Source: Prochilodus magdalenae (Eukaryota; Chordata; Actinopteri; Characiformes; Prochilodontidae). Taken from it: a DNA stretch of 64,000 nucleotides. Where the stretch lies: NCBI GenBank assembly GCA_024036415.1, contig JAMWET010001064.1:176001-240000 (forward strand). The letters run 5' to 3'. Position 1 is the first letter of the stretch; each line of letters starts with the position of its first letter. The position numbers were made by a program, and so were the translations under genes. The notes under the pieces were generated by a model. The model did not search any database and was not told the origin of the DNA. It saw only the letters and a program-made list of their open reading frames with translations. Below are positions 33,236 through 44,384 of this stretch, piece after piece.

Positions 33236-33545
33236 CTCAAAAAACTCACTTAAAGTTTTTACTTAACATAGAAACTTAACACTTAAGATACTCATTTTAC
33301 AAGTTTTTACTTAAGTCAAGAAATGTAACACTTAACTCAAAAAACTCACATAACAAGTTATTGTACTTAACAAGAAACTTAAAACTTAGCTCAAGAAACT
33401 CACTTAACAAGTTTTTACTTAGTTTTAGAAACTCAAGACTTTAGAAAGTCAAGAATGTCACTGAACAATTTTTTTTACCTAACTTAAGAAACTTAACACT
33501 TACGAAACTGACTTAACAGTTTTACTTAACTCAAGAACTTAGTTT
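33236..33545. repeat. Short ACTTAA-type minisatellite
   Basis: The same unit family as 30340-32700 (aaaactcactta, gaaacttaacacttaaga, cttagctcaagaaactcact) but only about six units. It sits at the same place behind promoter copy 3, so array length differs roughly eight-fold between the two duplicates. Confidence 0.9.
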
Positions 33546-34179
33546 TTAAAGGGTGAATAAACCTAATACATTTGCTTGTAATAAATTAGACCTTTTTTTT
33601 GGTTGGACTAAAATAACACTTTTTACAGTTTTTTACAGATCATTTGTAACAATATGAAATAATTTTTGGACACATAAATAAGTTGGACTCATTAAAAGCT
33701 TTTTTTTAAATTATTATACCCTATTAGACCCAATATATGACTTACTAACTGGCAATGCACATAACACCAGTGAACCCAGAACTGACATACAGACTGAGTT
33801 CATGTCACACACATGTACGAACTGGTTTGAAGCCTGAACTGTATTATACAAACACAATTACTGTCAGATGTAAGGTATTTTATTCATATAGAACTGATGT
33901 ACACATTTCAAAGAAGACAATTTAAAGAAGCTTTTTTTGAAGTAAAGACTTACCAGTTTTCTAAGTGTCCAGGAACTCAGTAATGACCTGAGAGGTCACA
34001 GAGTAGACAGGTAGTAGTAAACTCAGACTATTTAGAGTTTATGTAATAGGTGAACACCAAAAACTATCCAAAAGCCTCCCTCCACCCCCAAAAGATATCA
34101 AGCCACAGGTGATTCCAGAGCTGACGTGGCCAGATCAGCAGTTGCAGGGCTAGGTGAGCCTGGTGGCTGTCTTGCTGCT
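33546..34179. other. Duplication edge and start of segmental-duplication copy A
   Basis: 33547-33650 repeats 32703-32796. From about 33839 (cacaattactgtcagat..attttattca) the sequence matches 49030-49086, where the diverged segmental duplicate begins. No exon recognised. Confidence 0.5.
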
Positions 34180-34310
34180 CACAAGGCAGGCAGAAGGTCC
34201 TTAACCAGAGCTTCAATGTCCCTGTGCATCCCAGAGCACCAGACCAGATCTCAGAGAGGCAGCTTAAGCTTTACAATGCGTAGGTGACCCTCATGCGCCA
34301 CATGCCCCTC
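34180..34310 (-). pseudogene. Ty3/gypsy integrase zinc-finger fragment
   Basis: One minus-strand frame reads HVAHEGHLRIVKLKLPL, a stop, then DLVWCSGMHRDIEALVKDLL. This resembles the H2C2 integrase segment of gypsy elements (HEGHLGIVK...VWWPGMDRDIE type), with the two Cys changed or lost and one nonsense codon. It is a small isolated fragment without LTRs. Confidence 0.6.
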
Positions 34311-35059
34311 AACCTCCATTCCAAGGTGCTGTGTAGCATTGATATGTGGTCCTGCTCAGTGTCTCTATGAGAGTCTGTGAAAGAACAACCTCTAGCACGT
34401 CTGAGACCACACCCATGGCTCATCCTAACACAGCAGCTGGGACTGTGGAGCCCTGAAGGAGGAAGACTGAAGTAGTCTGACATGCCCAGGAAGGAGTTAG
34501 AAATGTGATAGCAGGTTATTTCAGTTTTAGTAAATTATGCTGGTGAAGAATGAACACATGTTGGGTGTGTTGAGTGTATGAGTGATACATATGAACTGAT
34601 GATACACTATGTATTTGCAGCACCTATTTGGCAGCTTTAGTTTTTTCATATACAGTACTATTCATATAGTGCGCAATTCCGTAATGCATTATCAGCACTG
34701 CCTTGCTGCTCTGTGGGCAGGTCCTTGTGGCTGGCACTGTAGCACCCTTCACTGTAGAGCTTGTATCTGCGTTGCCACAGGCACAATTTTGCCTAATTTT
34801 TGAATAACAAAATTAGGCTGGACATTCAGAACACATGGCACACGAGTGCACTGCTAAAGATCTGACAGCTTGATAGCAATAGTTGATAAGCTAAATAAAT
34901 CCTGAGATTAATTTACATGTGTAAGTGAAGAACTGGTGCAACTCCAGTGTAGATATTGTTTGTCTTGCTTATTGCTTGTTTGTCTTTGAACTACTTATTA
35001 AATCCGGTTTAGTGTTACGGTGCTGATATGAAATCTATTTTAACATAGATTTCTCACAT
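34311..35059. other. Unassigned stretch
   Basis: Minus-strand sequence up to ~34450 may be further gypsy remnant. The rest shows no exon, RNA gene or element end. Confidence 0.3.
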
Positions 35060-35581
35060 TTTATAGGTGAGGGAGTATTCAGAAAGCAGCTCAAGCCCAG
35101 TGATTCCAAGCAGTTTACCAGTGACAACACGTCATGCTAACACCTTTGTCCCCAGAGCTGTAGCGCTCCTCAACCACAGTGGACACCTCCCACTGTAAAC
35201 GTTAAAACATACAACTGAACTGTACAAACCGGACTGAACAGCTGTTTGCACTCTGCCTATTTGCACTATGACTATTTGCACACCTGTACAGACGTTCTCT
35301 TTCGATAAATATTCAGGTCATCTGTAACTTTCTATATATAATATTTTCCAACTAAATCTGTTTCACATCTATCCGCTTCTTCAGCATTTTTAATTTATCC
35401 CCTACCCTATTTATTGTTTAGTGTAATTTTCCTTTAGTTTAATACTGTAAATAATCTGTGTTCTGTGTTTTTTGTTACTTTTTTTTGTTACATGACATAC
35501 GTGTTGCTCTCACCAAGACAAATTCCTTGTATGTATAACATACTTGGTGAAATGAAGAGATTCTGATTCTGATTCTGATTC
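35060..35581 (+). repeat. LINE 3' end with GATTCT tail
   Basis: The last part reads caccaagacaaattccttgt, then atacttggtgaaatgaag and a (GATTCT)n tail to 35581. 'Caattccttgtatgt...acttgg' plus a short tandem tail is characteristic of L2-like LINE 3' ends in teleosts. The upstream ~100 bases (cacgtcatgctaacacct, cccagagctgtagcgctcct) may encode the end of ORF2. No intact coding region. Confidence 0.7.
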
Positions 35582-36060
35582 CAATTTTTTAAATAGTGTT
35601 GCCACAGTTATTCCAAACCTTCAAACTGGGATTCTGAATATTTGAACAGTGATTCCGAACATTTCAACAGTGGTACAAAACCTTTAAACACGGATTCCAA
35701 GCCTTTGAACAGCGATTCCAAATGTTTTAACAGCGATTCCAATTTTTTGAATAACGATTCCAAAGTTTTGAACAGTTACTTCAAACCTTTTAACGGGGAT
35801 TCTAAACTTTTGATCCCTGATTCCAAACTTTTGAGCAAACAAAATCAAAACTGAGATTCTAAATGTTTAGATAATGATTTTGTGACCAGTAATTCCAAAC
35901 TTTAATTGCAAATATCTGAACAGTGTTTCCGGACTTATGTAACTTTTGTAATTCAAAACCTGTAATTCCAAACCTGTGGACTGTGAGTCCCAATATTTGA
36001 ACAGAGATTCCAAATGTTTGAACAGCAAACCAAACTTTTAGCCAGTGATTTAAACTTGGC
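35582..36060. repeat. ~21-30 bp minisatellite (GATTCCAAACNTTTGAACAGT type)
   Basis: About 18 degenerate copies of gattccaaa..tttgaacagt. The open frame at 35642-35854 (repeated NSDSK motifs) is a by-product. A shorter remnant of the same repeat lies at 50170-50250, in the same place before exon cluster B, so it was present before the segmental duplication. Confidence 0.85.
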
Positions 36061-36117
36061 AGATATGAAAGAGAAGAACTAAACTGACCAATCTCTTTGA
36101 TCTCCTTTGTGGAACAG

Positions 36118-36198
36118 GTAGAAGACATGGAGGAAGAGAATCTGTTTTTTCTAATAGGAATGCTGGAGAGACTGTCTCTGAATGACGACGAGATGGAG
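36118..36198 (+). CDS. VEDM-repeat gene A, exon A1
   Basis: An 81 bp exon, phase 0 at both ends: acceptor tctcctttgtggaacag, donor gtgaat. It reads VEDMEEENLFFLIGMLERLS then LNDDEME (27 residues, strongly acidic tail). The unit is shorter than its neighbours because it lacks the EQGDQDL segment. With a non-coding first exon upstream, the ATG at 36127-36129 in this exon is the likeliest start. The intron end before it is conserved with cluster B (aaactg.ccaat.tctttg, gtggaacag). Family and function unknown. Confidence 0.6.
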
Positions 36199-36416
36199 GT
36201 GAATTTTACCATAAAGTACCTTTTAGTTTATAGCGAATCTTTCATTATCAGTTTTGAACTTTAAGCCTGTCTCTAAATATTACTGCTACAGCCTATAGCT
36301 TATTAGCAGTCTGTTGGCCAGGCCAATCTACACTGCCTACTAACCATATCAATCATACAACTCATAATCACAATATGTACACAGTCCTGAGAATGAGAAA
36401 ATATTCTGTCCAATAG

Positions 36417-36521
36417 GTGGAAGATATGGAGGTCATGGAGCAAGGAGAACTGGACCTAACTTTTATAACAGAGAAGATGGCGAGCCTGTCTCTGAACGAT
36501 GATGATAATGATGACATGGAG
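36417..36521 (+). CDS. VEDM-repeat gene A, exon A2
   Basis: A 105 bp exon, phase 0/0, with acceptor ttctgtccaatag and a near-consensus donor gtatgt. It encodes 35 residues beginning VEDMEVMEQGELDLTFITEK and ending SLSLNDDDNDDME. The core (EQGxxDL...LSLND) is probably helical, and the Asp-rich end is a short acidic run. Skipping or adding such exons keeps the frame. Confidence 0.65.
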
Positions 36522-36748
36522 GTATGTATTCACATATTGTAGCATCAGTTTACAGTGACAGGTTAAAACTAAGAACCTCTATCTGAGCATTACTGCTATA
36601 GCTAGTCCTGTTGTGCAGTCTGTTGATCAGGTCAGCCATCACTTATCTCATATTCTATGTTGTCCATACTTTAGTACCACAATGAAAGTATTACTATAAC
36701 GAGGGTGAGGAAGTGCATTGTCCAATCTCCATTGTTTCTATGAAATAG

Positions 36749-36853
36749 GTGGAAGAGATGGAGGTCATCGAGCAAGGAGACCAGGACCTGGCTATTATAA
36801 CAGCGAAGACGGAGAGCCTGTCTCTGAATGATGAAGATAATGATGACATGGAG
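36749..36853 (+). CDS. VEDM-repeat gene A, exon A3
   Basis: A 105 bp exon, phase 0/0, acceptor ttctatgaaatag, donor gtacat. Encodes VEEMEVIEQGDQDLAIITAK, then TESLSLNDEDNDDME. It matches A2 closely, 332 bases downstream, so the exon arose by tandem duplication within the gene. 19 bases of the inner part (gagcaaggagaccaggacc) are shared with cluster B exons. Confidence 0.65.
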
Positions 36854-37115
36854 GTACATACATACTCAAATATTACATTATGTAGTTTATAGTGACGGCT
36901 TCAGTAAAAGGTTTAACATAAGAACATGTATCTGAATATTATGCTAGCAATCTGCTGAGCAGCTCATCCTACTCTAATGTCACATTCTGTTCATGCTGTT
37001 CATGTCGTTGTATCAATATGAGTAATATGTTTGTGCATTCAATTTAATTAAATTCTACTTTGTCATTATACCAATACAGCATTGTCCAGTATAACGAAAC
37101 ACAGTCACCTACATT
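36854..37115. other. Intron of gene A
   Basis: No features apart from repeat-like AT-rich sequence, with traces of the conserved post-exon segment found after each family exon (agtttatagtgac, tctgaatatt). Confidence 0.4.
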
Positions 37116-37618
37116 CAGCTCTGGAAAAAAAATTAAGAGACCTTAAGAGTTTATCTAGTTGTACAATGTCTGGGTTTGTGTTGGAGCAGACTGAGTTTTA
37201 TTCTCTACACTACTGGAAACATGTCTCCCAAACTCCAGATCAGATATTGTATTAGATCTGTTTATTTAGAAAATCACTAATGACCTCCAGAAGCCTGTTT
37301 TTAGAACCATGCTCGCTGTGCATTTCACCCCAGCCACCGCTCGCCAGTCTCTCTGTCGGTTACTTGAGGTCATCTTATGGTGGTTAAGGGGCATTAAAAT
37401 GAAGTGGCGTTCATCACGGTCAGTAGAGAGTGGGTTTGGCCCTCTGCCAGTCTGTAGCTGTGTTGTCCTGTGTGTTGGCTACTTGACCTTGTTCTTATGA
37501 ACCAGACGCTTACTGTATCTACCAGTAAAGCTAGAACCCAACCTTTGGTTCCTCACTGAGAACCTGGTGGACATGTGGAGATGCTGATTTAGGAAGAAAC
37601 TGGGGCGGTCTCTTATTA
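37116..37618. mobile_element. Non-autonomous DNA element inside an intron of gene A
   Basis: Begins cagctctggaaaaaaaatta followed by agagacc, and ends ctggggcggtctcttatta. The complementary agagacc/ggtctctt ends and the inner structure fit a miniature element common in fish. Its right end is truncated or mutated beyond ggtctctta. It sits between exons A3 and A4. Confidence 0.55.
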
Positions 37619-37889
37619 TGCTGTGCATAAAGAGTAAGACAATGTGTGTAGGCAAAGTGTGTAAGAGCAGTAACAGTATGTCAGAATGTAAATAGCATAG
37701 TTAGCATGCAGTTAGCATAGTTAGCATATGCAGGAGAGCAAAATACAGCTATGTGTAAGTGTACAAGTAGGAAAGTTCAGTTTGTTGAGGTAGCGAAGTG
37801 TGTATTTAGGTTTGTGGTTATGCTAATATTCATATTATTGTGAGAGTAAGTAACTGAACTGTTCGATCTTCTTGACGTCTCTGCAATAG
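37619..37889. other. Intron of gene A
   Basis: Contains short repeats (gttagcatagttagcatatg). The end shows the conserved acceptor context (aactgttcgatcttcttgac, ctctgcaatag). Confidence 0.4.
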
Positions 37890-37974
37890 GACATGCAGGT
37901 CATCGAGCAAAGAGAACAGGGGCAGGGTCTTCTTGCAGACATCCTGTAGGCTTCATCTCTGAATTCAGAAGGTG
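37890..37974 (+). pseudogene. VEDM-repeat gene A, penultimate exon A4, nonsense codon
   Basis: Acceptor gtctctgcaatag; reads DMQVIEQREQGQGLLADIL and then TAG (37947-37949). The same frame continues ASSLNSE and ends with a phase-1 donor (gaag|gtgcgt). Aligned with the other units, TAG stands where GAG (Glu) is expected, so a single substitution stops the protein here. The phase-1 end fits the split codon at the start of A5, supporting its identity as the penultimate exon. Confidence 0.6.
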
Positions 37975-38440
37975 CGTATTGGTGCACACAGTTGCTGTAG
38001 TTTACATCGAATGCCTTATTAAAAGTTCTCACCTAACTTCCAGAACTTCTAGAAGTGTATAACTGGCTTCTAGCCTTCACAACTTCAGACACGATACACT
38101 GATATGGAACACTCACTACCCAGAGGGATTTCTTCTGGCTATGCCCAACCGTTATCCAGCAATCCAGCTCCACACCCAACCAAAATCTCTGCTTTAGCCT
38201 TCATACTATACACTAACAAAGTAAAATAGTGACATTATCAACCACCAGCCAGTAACTCAGCTCCAACAGCTGGACGCAAAAACCTGCTATCACAATGTTA
38301 GTCAAGACTTACCCTCTGTGTCCAGAGTGATTTCATTCAACTGCAGTGAACCAGTCCAGAAACCCCCATTCATATCCTGCACTGATGTCCATTTAAATGC
38401 ATAATGAACTGAACTGTCCGATCTCTGTGATCTCTTGTAG
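37975..38440. other. Last intron of gene A
   Basis: No recognised element. It ends with ctgaactgtccgatctctgt, then gatctcttgtag, matching the intron end before the last exon of cluster B. Confidence 0.4.
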
Positions 38441-38598
38441 ATGTCTATGATGTGAAGGTCGTTGAGCAAGTGAAACAAGAGCTGACTCTTCTATCAAAGA
38501 AGCTGGAGAGTCTGGACCGGTTTGCAGTTCAGATGCCTTCTGCCAGCATGCTGCCATGTAAACCTGCAGCATGGCTCCAAACGTGCCGTTTCTGCTAA
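38441..38598 (+). CDS. VEDM-repeat gene A, last exon A5 (shortened)
   Basis: Starts with the last two bases of a split codon, then VYDVKVVEQVKQELTLLSKK, LESLDRFAVQMPSASMLPCK and PAAWLQTCRFC before TAA at 38596. Compared with cluster B it lacks a segment after RFA and most of the Cys-rich tail; deletions moved the stop forward. Sequence after the stop still matches cluster B (accaaacggtagaggagtgc), so the original coding end is visible. Because A4 is interrupted, this exon may no longer be translated. Confidence 0.55.
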
Positions 38599-38820
38599 AT
38601 GCAAAAGCATTTGAGGCAAGGTTCTACCAAACGGTAGAGGAGTGCGCAAAAACTGGGTGGAGATGTTGGAAGTACAGCTGGTTTAATAACGTGTGAACGA
38701 CTTCCATGTGGAGATTTCTTCACCTTTCAGAACTGGGTGCTAATTTGTGATGGACTGCTCAGAGCAGCATTATTTAAACCTCCGGGATCCAATAATTGTT
38801 TGACTAAAGTGAAATCTTCT
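38599..38820 (+). other. Former tail and 3' region of gene A
   Basis: Colinear with 52530-52705 (ggaagtacagctggttta, gtggagatttcttcaccttt, gctaatttgtgatggactgc, agagcagcattatttaaacc). It is conserved between the two copies about as well as the exon itself. Confidence 0.6.
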
Positions 38821-38965
38821 TAGTTCTGGAGTTTGTAGTTTATACCTACTCCCTGAAGATCCAACAAATGGGGTCCCACAAGGTTCAATCCTTGGCCCAG
38901 TCTTATTTTATTTATGCAGGTAAATAGATTGGCAGCTTCTGATTGCAAAGTGCCTCCATAGTCAG
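38821..38965 (+). pseudogene. LINE reverse-transcriptase fragment, copy A
   Basis: 38867-38911 reads NGVPQGSILGPVLF, the conserved RT motif of L2/CR1/Rex-like LINEs. It is preceded by a short stretch with no frame breaks and soon degenerates. The equivalent sits at 53125-53175 in the second duplicate. Confidence 0.8.
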
Positions 38966-40329
38966 ATGCCCCATTTCAGTTTTGTTTAACATATGACAGC
39001 AGAAAAACTTCATTGCTCTATCAGTGTTTTTAAATATCTTAAAGATGTTTTTAAAACCCCCCAATTATGATTGTGAATTTCAACACCCTGAAAGGGTCCA
39101 GTACAGTGAAAGTCACTGAACATAAATGGACCAATGCAAGATGTATTCCCAATACATACTAGGAAGCGACAGTGAAGACAACCTTGCTGTCCCTCATAGA
39201 TTAAGGAGATCTAATCTATAGACATACGCCACCAGTAGCCTCTACATTCAGTCCATTACTCTGCTCTGAGGTTCATTACTGGAGGCACAGCACTCATTAA
39301 ATAAAAGGTGTTTTATTTAGAAGGCCTTCTTTGGCCATATGCCATCTTATATCTCACCAGTGCTCTTTGTATGTAAAATTATTTTTATCAGACTCGCTGT
39401 AGTTACTGGATCACGTGTCAGGTTGCTAGAGCTTATATTTTTCAATAAGATATATCTGCTCTTAGACACAGTGTACCAGCAGACTGGGATATATCACAGG
39501 AAGCTCTCATGTTCAAATCTAATGCTGGTGTTTCTGGACCATAATCAAGATCCTAATTTCCAACCATCTCCATTCAGCCTGAGTGTGTTTTATCTGATCT
39601 TAGTTCTTTTAGCTGTTCTATTTTATTCTACTAGCGAATTTCATTATTTTATTCATTAGTTTATTATTTTTTAAAGATCTTTTAGTTTTTCCTGTTGTCT
39701 GTTTCTTAATTCAATTTTCATTCATTTTCATTCCATATTTCACTGCTGTTATTTCAAATTTCAGTTTTTTTTTTAATTTCGGTTTTTATTTTGTTTATTC
39801 ATTTTGCTTGGGACATTTGGGCTTTATTTGTCTTTATTTGTTTTAATGGAAATGTAACTTTTTTCACTTCTTGTTTAACTTGCTCAGTGACACTGTAAAA
39901 TTAAAGATAAATTTATTAATTGGCATTTACAGGAATGTTATTGATCCTGTTTACTTTTTTGTGAATAAGGACTTTTAGCTCAAGAAATATTGGAATATTG
40001 GAAGAAAGTGAGCAAAACATTAATCAGTTATAGGAAATGTATTCAATGTTTGGAGAAACTGATGACTATTCATCCAATAATTCAAAACATGTGTGATAAA
40101 ATTATCGGCACTCTTGAATATTATCAACAAATTCTAAGGAATGTATGTCTTTGGGTGAAAAATGTTTCTTAAAATAGTAAAATAATATAAAAAATTACTC
40201 TCACCACTTCCTGTTTCAGTGGGGTCTAAATACGAGTTAACCCACCAGTCAAATCCCTTTGGCATCCATCAACATGGGTGAAACCCAAGCTCTCATCTCC
40301 AATACAGCTGAAAATCTGCATGGAAGGTG
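38966..40329. other. Segmental-duplication sequence, AT-rich, no gene
   Basis: 39050-39120 (atttcaacaccctgaaaggg) matches 53390-53440. 39700-39950 is T-rich. Open frames at 39339-39659 and 39990-40172 show no family motif. The end (cacttcctgtttcagtgggg, aacccacc) matches 54370-54420. Confidence 0.4.
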
Positions 40330-41105
40330 AAGTATCCACGTATCCCCCCAGTCCACAGAGAAGAGAAACCCAAACACCACAGTTTCACACCTGCTAAGTT
40401 TAGTTCCTGGAGTTTCACCATTTCAGAATCAACAGTGAGATGCCACCTCCACGACCAGGAGCATTTTGGAGTTCCACAAAAGAAGTCTTTCCTGAGACCA
40501 AAAATAGGAGAGAGTACAAGAAGTAGCATCTTGTTTCCATGATAAAATATGGTGGTGGTTCTTTGATGCTTTGGGGCTGTTGGGGCACTAGTGCTCCAGT
40601 GGGTCTTGTTACTGTCAGCGGCATAAAGAATTCCATTCAGCACCAGAACATATGAGATTGGGCTCAATTAAGATTCTGTTGGAAAACACTCAAAAGGATA
40701 GTTTAATCCTCTACACCACAGAACAACAGTTTGACAGATAATGTATTGGCGTTGGCCTTGTCGGTGACCCAGGTCTGGAAGCCCTGAGACCCTGGTCATG
40801 GGCCAACATTTTTGGTGCTAGGGAGGAAAGAGGGGAATTCAAACCATCAGCACCTGAAAGCAGCAGAACAGGTACATAAGTTAAGTCCTTTTAAAGACAG
40901 GTGGCAGCTGGTGATCAGTCAGGAAAATCAGTGAGTATGAGATGAGGTAGCTTTGGAGGCTTTTTGGCAGAACTTGTCCTAAAGCTTTCACATCTGTGGA
41001 AAATCACATTAAGCTGGAAAAGATTAGCCCAAGATCTCTCCACAAGTGTTCTCCAACCTTGTTGAACTCAACAGAGAAAGGCTGAGTACTGTCATTCTTG
41101 CCAGA
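40330..41105 (+). pseudogene. Tc1-like transposase remnant (family 5), copy A
   Basis: Plus-strand pieces read RCHLHDQEHFGVPQKKSFLR (about 40438-40500), then KYGGGSLMLWGCWG (about 40545-40590), the N-terminal-to-catalytic stretch of a Tc1-like transposase. Several frameshifts. The block to 41105 is colinear with 54420-55385, so the insertion predates the segmental duplication. Confidence 0.75.
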
Positions 41106-41159
41106 GACTAGAAAATACTTTGGGGAGCCAAATCATCACATAGAATTTTTTTCTGGCCA
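41106..41159. other. Junction between Tc1 remnant and LINE tail
   Basis: Short sequence (ctttggggagccaaatcatc) shared with 55380-55420. Confidence 0.4.
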
Positions 41160-41650
41160 CACCGGCAACACCTACCACGCCAAACCCACCTCAGCAGCTA
41201 CACACTGGTCTCCATTAGCTCACATGACTGTATTCACATTACCTAGACCTGTAGACCTGAACATCTAAGCTGTGTACTTGTAAGCTGTATGGTGGTTTAG
41301 CTCTTTACCTGAACACTGAGCTACGATTCTCCTACCTGCACGGAACACCATTATATATAAATACTGTTTATAACCACATATTTACCTGCACATACTTAAC
41401 TGCACACCTGACTACCCCACTTTCTGATACTTAACAATAAGCTGAATTTTGCACTTCTGCTAACAGCTGTCTGCACCTGTTGCTCAGTATCTGCTCCTGC
41501 ACATCTGATTTACTGTCTATGCACATATTGTATTGTGTCTTTGTCTTTATGTCGTCACACTGTTCCTGTTACTGGAGAAGCAGCCTGATAGTGTTTCATA
41601 TACTGTGCACCCTGTATTGGTACACTTAGAATAAAGTTGAATTGAATTTA
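41160..41650 (+). repeat. LINE 3' end, copy A, with GAATTT tail
   Basis: Ends caccctgtattggtacactt, then agaataaagttgaattgaattta. Polypyrimidine-poor untranslated sequence (tacctgcacatacttaactg) precedes it. It matches 55470-55880 closely. Confidence 0.7.
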
Positions 41651-42009
41651 ATGAAGGGTGCCAATATATCTGAAGTTCATAATAAATACTGTGCTATAAT
41701 TCAGTTTCAAATTTGAATAATATGGACTAATAAAAAATTTTCACCAGGAAAGGTGCAGATGCTCTCAACTATCAAATACCAATATAAGCTGAAATTGGAG
41801 GCTCGGATTGGCTGATTTACTGGAATGTAAAGCCGTCAGAGTCAGAGGACTAACTCACAGTAAGAGTGTGGATAAATCCAACCCGTTTTATCCTCCAATC
41901 ATATAGAAGCTTTTAGCACCATTCAGCAGGTTTATCAGGTTTGCAACCAGCTAACTACCTAACTAACCAGCTAACTAACTAACCAGCTAACTACCTAACT
42001 AAGTATGTG
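41651..42009. other. Segmental-duplication sequence with CTAA microsatellite
   Basis: Colinear with 55880-56280 (ttcaggtttatcaggtttgca). An interrupted (CTAA)n run lies at 41947-42003 and is missing in copy B. Confidence 0.5.
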
Positions 42010-42255
42010 GTCCACCTGGATGAAACAGCCGCCCTTATGAGGGGGGACAAAATGTCAATGACCTCGTCCTTTTAAACCATTCCTGTTTTGGAGGGTGTCC
42101 CAATTAACCTGTTGTTAATTTCATTAACACCAAAGCAGCTGAAACTGATTAACGGCCCTCCCTACTGAACTGACCAGATCAATGTCCCTGAAGTTGAACT
42201 GAGGTGATGCTGTACTCTGATTAAAGTGTTCCCTTTATTTTTTTGAGCGGTGTAT
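42010..42255. mobile_element. Truncated miniature DNA element
   Basis: ccaattaacctgttgttaat, caccaaagcagctgaaactg, cagatcaatgtccctgaagt and gttccctttatttttttgag, followed by cggtgta, match a dispersed non-autonomous element common in fish. Its left end is missing. It is absent from copy B, so it was inserted there or lost from B. Confidence 0.5.
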
Positions 42256-42263
42256 ATATATGT

Positions 42264-42301
<38 letters not shown>

Positions 42302-42303
42302 AA
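42256..42303. repeat. (TATG)/(TG)n microsatellite
   Basis: About 48 bases of alternating purine-pyrimidine, Z-DNA-type sequence. Confidence 0.95.
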
Positions 42304-42745
42304 TATCTCACACTCCTCACATTTCTGTGAATATTTTATTACATATTTTATTACAATACTGGACACATGACACTTTGATATAATGTACAGCAGTCAGTGT
42401 ACAGCTTGTAGACCAGTGTAAATTTGCTGTTGCCCTTAAAAAGAACTCAGCACACAGTCCTAGGTGAAACAGCCACATTATGTCCAAAGTGTCAATATAC
42501 TGTGGCCACCATTATTATCCAGAACTGCCTTTACTCTTTGGGGCATGGAGTTCACTAGAGCTTCACAGGTTGCTACTGGAATCTTCTTCAACTCCTCCAA
42601 AACAGCATCACAGAGCTGGTGTATGTTAGAGACTTTGTGCTCCTCCACCTTCCGTTTGAGAATGCCCCAGAGAAGCTCAATAGGGTTACGGTCTGGAGAC
42701 CTGATTGACCTTTACCCTCAGTTTCTTTAACAAGGCAGTGGTCGT
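42304..42745 (-). mobile_element. Tc1-like element end with C-terminal transposase piece (family 6), copy A
   Basis: gacactttgatataatgtac, gtcagtgtacagcttgtaga and agtgtaaatttgctgt form the terminal repeat of a Tc1-like element. On the minus strand the interior encodes the transposase C-terminus (for example antisense of tggggcatggagttcactag). Only the end and the last third remain. It corresponds to 58021-59000 in copy B but keeps different parts. Confidence 0.75.
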
Positions 42746-42799
42746 CTTAGTAGTAGACAGTAGGGGCTTCAACTGTTTTACTGTCAAGCTTGTAATAGT

Positions 42800-43335
42800 A
42801 GAAGAACCTTTTGGTGCTCTAAAAGAACCATCTTTGTTACGAGTGAATGAAGATCTTTCTAGAACTACTTGATGTTGTGTGGAATGATTCTGCCCTCTGG
42901 TGGGTCAAACACTGAATATCAGCAGGACACTCTAGTAGGACATGGTCACATATTGATTAACCAAATTTCTATTAAAATGTGTTATTTACATATTAGTTAC
43001 ATAGTAAAATAAAAAATGTATTATTAATGATACATAAATGGCATTAATTATGTCCAAAAGTATCCAGACACCCCTGACTTTAAGTGAACCCACTGCTGAA
43101 ACAGATGTTCCACTGTGCATTGCTGGTATAATGCCTATAGAACAGCATTGTCGATCGAATGTAATGTACACTAGTCTAAAGTCAAGCATTGGCCAGACGC
43201 ACAGCACTGGGTTGTGGAGCAGTGAAGCTGCATTGTGATAAACTCCATCCAGTACCTTTGGGATGAGCTGGAGGTGAAACATAGGTGTACTCCCAAAGTC
43301 AACTCCCAAGTTTAAAAATCTTGACTTGGTGGAAA
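42800..43335. repeat. Low-copy block, copy A
   Basis: Very similar to 60060-60660: attctgccctctggtgggtc, cagcaggacactctag, cagacacc.ctgactttaag, gctgaaacagatgttccact, cattgtcgatcgaatgtaat. A 60-codon frame appears at 43038 and 60385 in both but has no domain, and the block lies in transposon-rich DNA. Related pieces occur at 62680-62930 and 63850-63930, so it is a dispersed repeat rather than a gene. Confidence 0.7.
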
Positions 43336-44384
43336 GCCAAAGGGTATAGAACCTTGAATGTCTGAACGTCTGAACCCTGAACGTCTCTCCAAGATGGCTG
43401 CTCAAGGACCTTTTATACAGGGAGGATCCCCCTACTGGTCAACCATGTACCTTGTACACAATGTAACAGAAGAAGTACACACAAAATGGCCACCAACAGA
43501 CAGAGAGGAACGCTGTTACGACTACAAAGGCCATAACAAGTTCTATTGGGTACTAGACCTCTGTGTATTTGTGTCCTGGATTGGTGGCAATAGGAGAACA
43601 TTAATAGCTTTGACTGAACTAGCCCTTTAATGTACTGTAGATTAAAAGCCAAACTTTTTTCTTTCACTTGTGATTCTTTTATTTTTGCTCTTTTAATTTT
43701 CCCGTTTTATGTGGTTATGGATTTTCTCTTACCACCAAAACCTGTTATCACTGTGTACAACTTGTTTTTATGGCTAAACTCTTACTTCATTTTGCAGGGG
43801 ATGGATGGATGGACAGACTGATCATGAAAGAAACTTAGCGTAGTTACTGTCCAAAGGCAGATCTGTCAGGCAGTGTGTATACACATGTATGTATATAAGA
43901 AGAAACAGTACAGCAATGTTTAATACTCTTATTCTATGTTCTTATCACTGTCCTTGTTCTAATGCAAGTATAGGCCCATTCTGAAACTGGTGTGTGTAAC
44001 ACATTCCCTAAGATAGGACAAGGTCAAATTTCTAGGAACTAGGAACACTGTAAAATGTACTAAACACATTTTAAACAGCTGATGAAATTATGCTTGGATA
44101 TAAGGGAAACATCATTTATGAGCCAGTATGGGGGATGGCAATGTTCCTCAGCCACCGTCTACCGTGTATACCATCATCAAATGATTCAGGGAATCCAAAG
44201 CAATTGTGGTTTAAACTTTCAGTTATAGTCTGACAGTATGATGACTGAGGAACCTGTAACTGAGGTGGTATAAAAGGTTAATAATTTGCTTATTCTTAGC
44301 TGGAAATTCTCATAACATCCCACACCCTATTAGGTGCCTGTGTCTATTTTAGGTACTTGTATCAGCTCCACTGACCATATAACA
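43336..44384. other. Unassigned stretch
   Basis: Overlapping open frames on both strands at 43358-43667 have no family motif. Nothing else recognised. Confidence 0.35.

Noticed and set aside
35642..35854. Asn/Ser/Asp-rich 70-residue protein
   Set aside because: Falls entirely in a degenerate minisatellite that lies in front of the exon cluster; no splice context of its own.
40293..40667. 124-residue minus-strand frame
   Set aside because: Antisense of a Tc1-like transposase remnant whose sense motifs (HLHDQEHFGVPQKKSFLR, GGGSLMLWG) lie on the plus strand.
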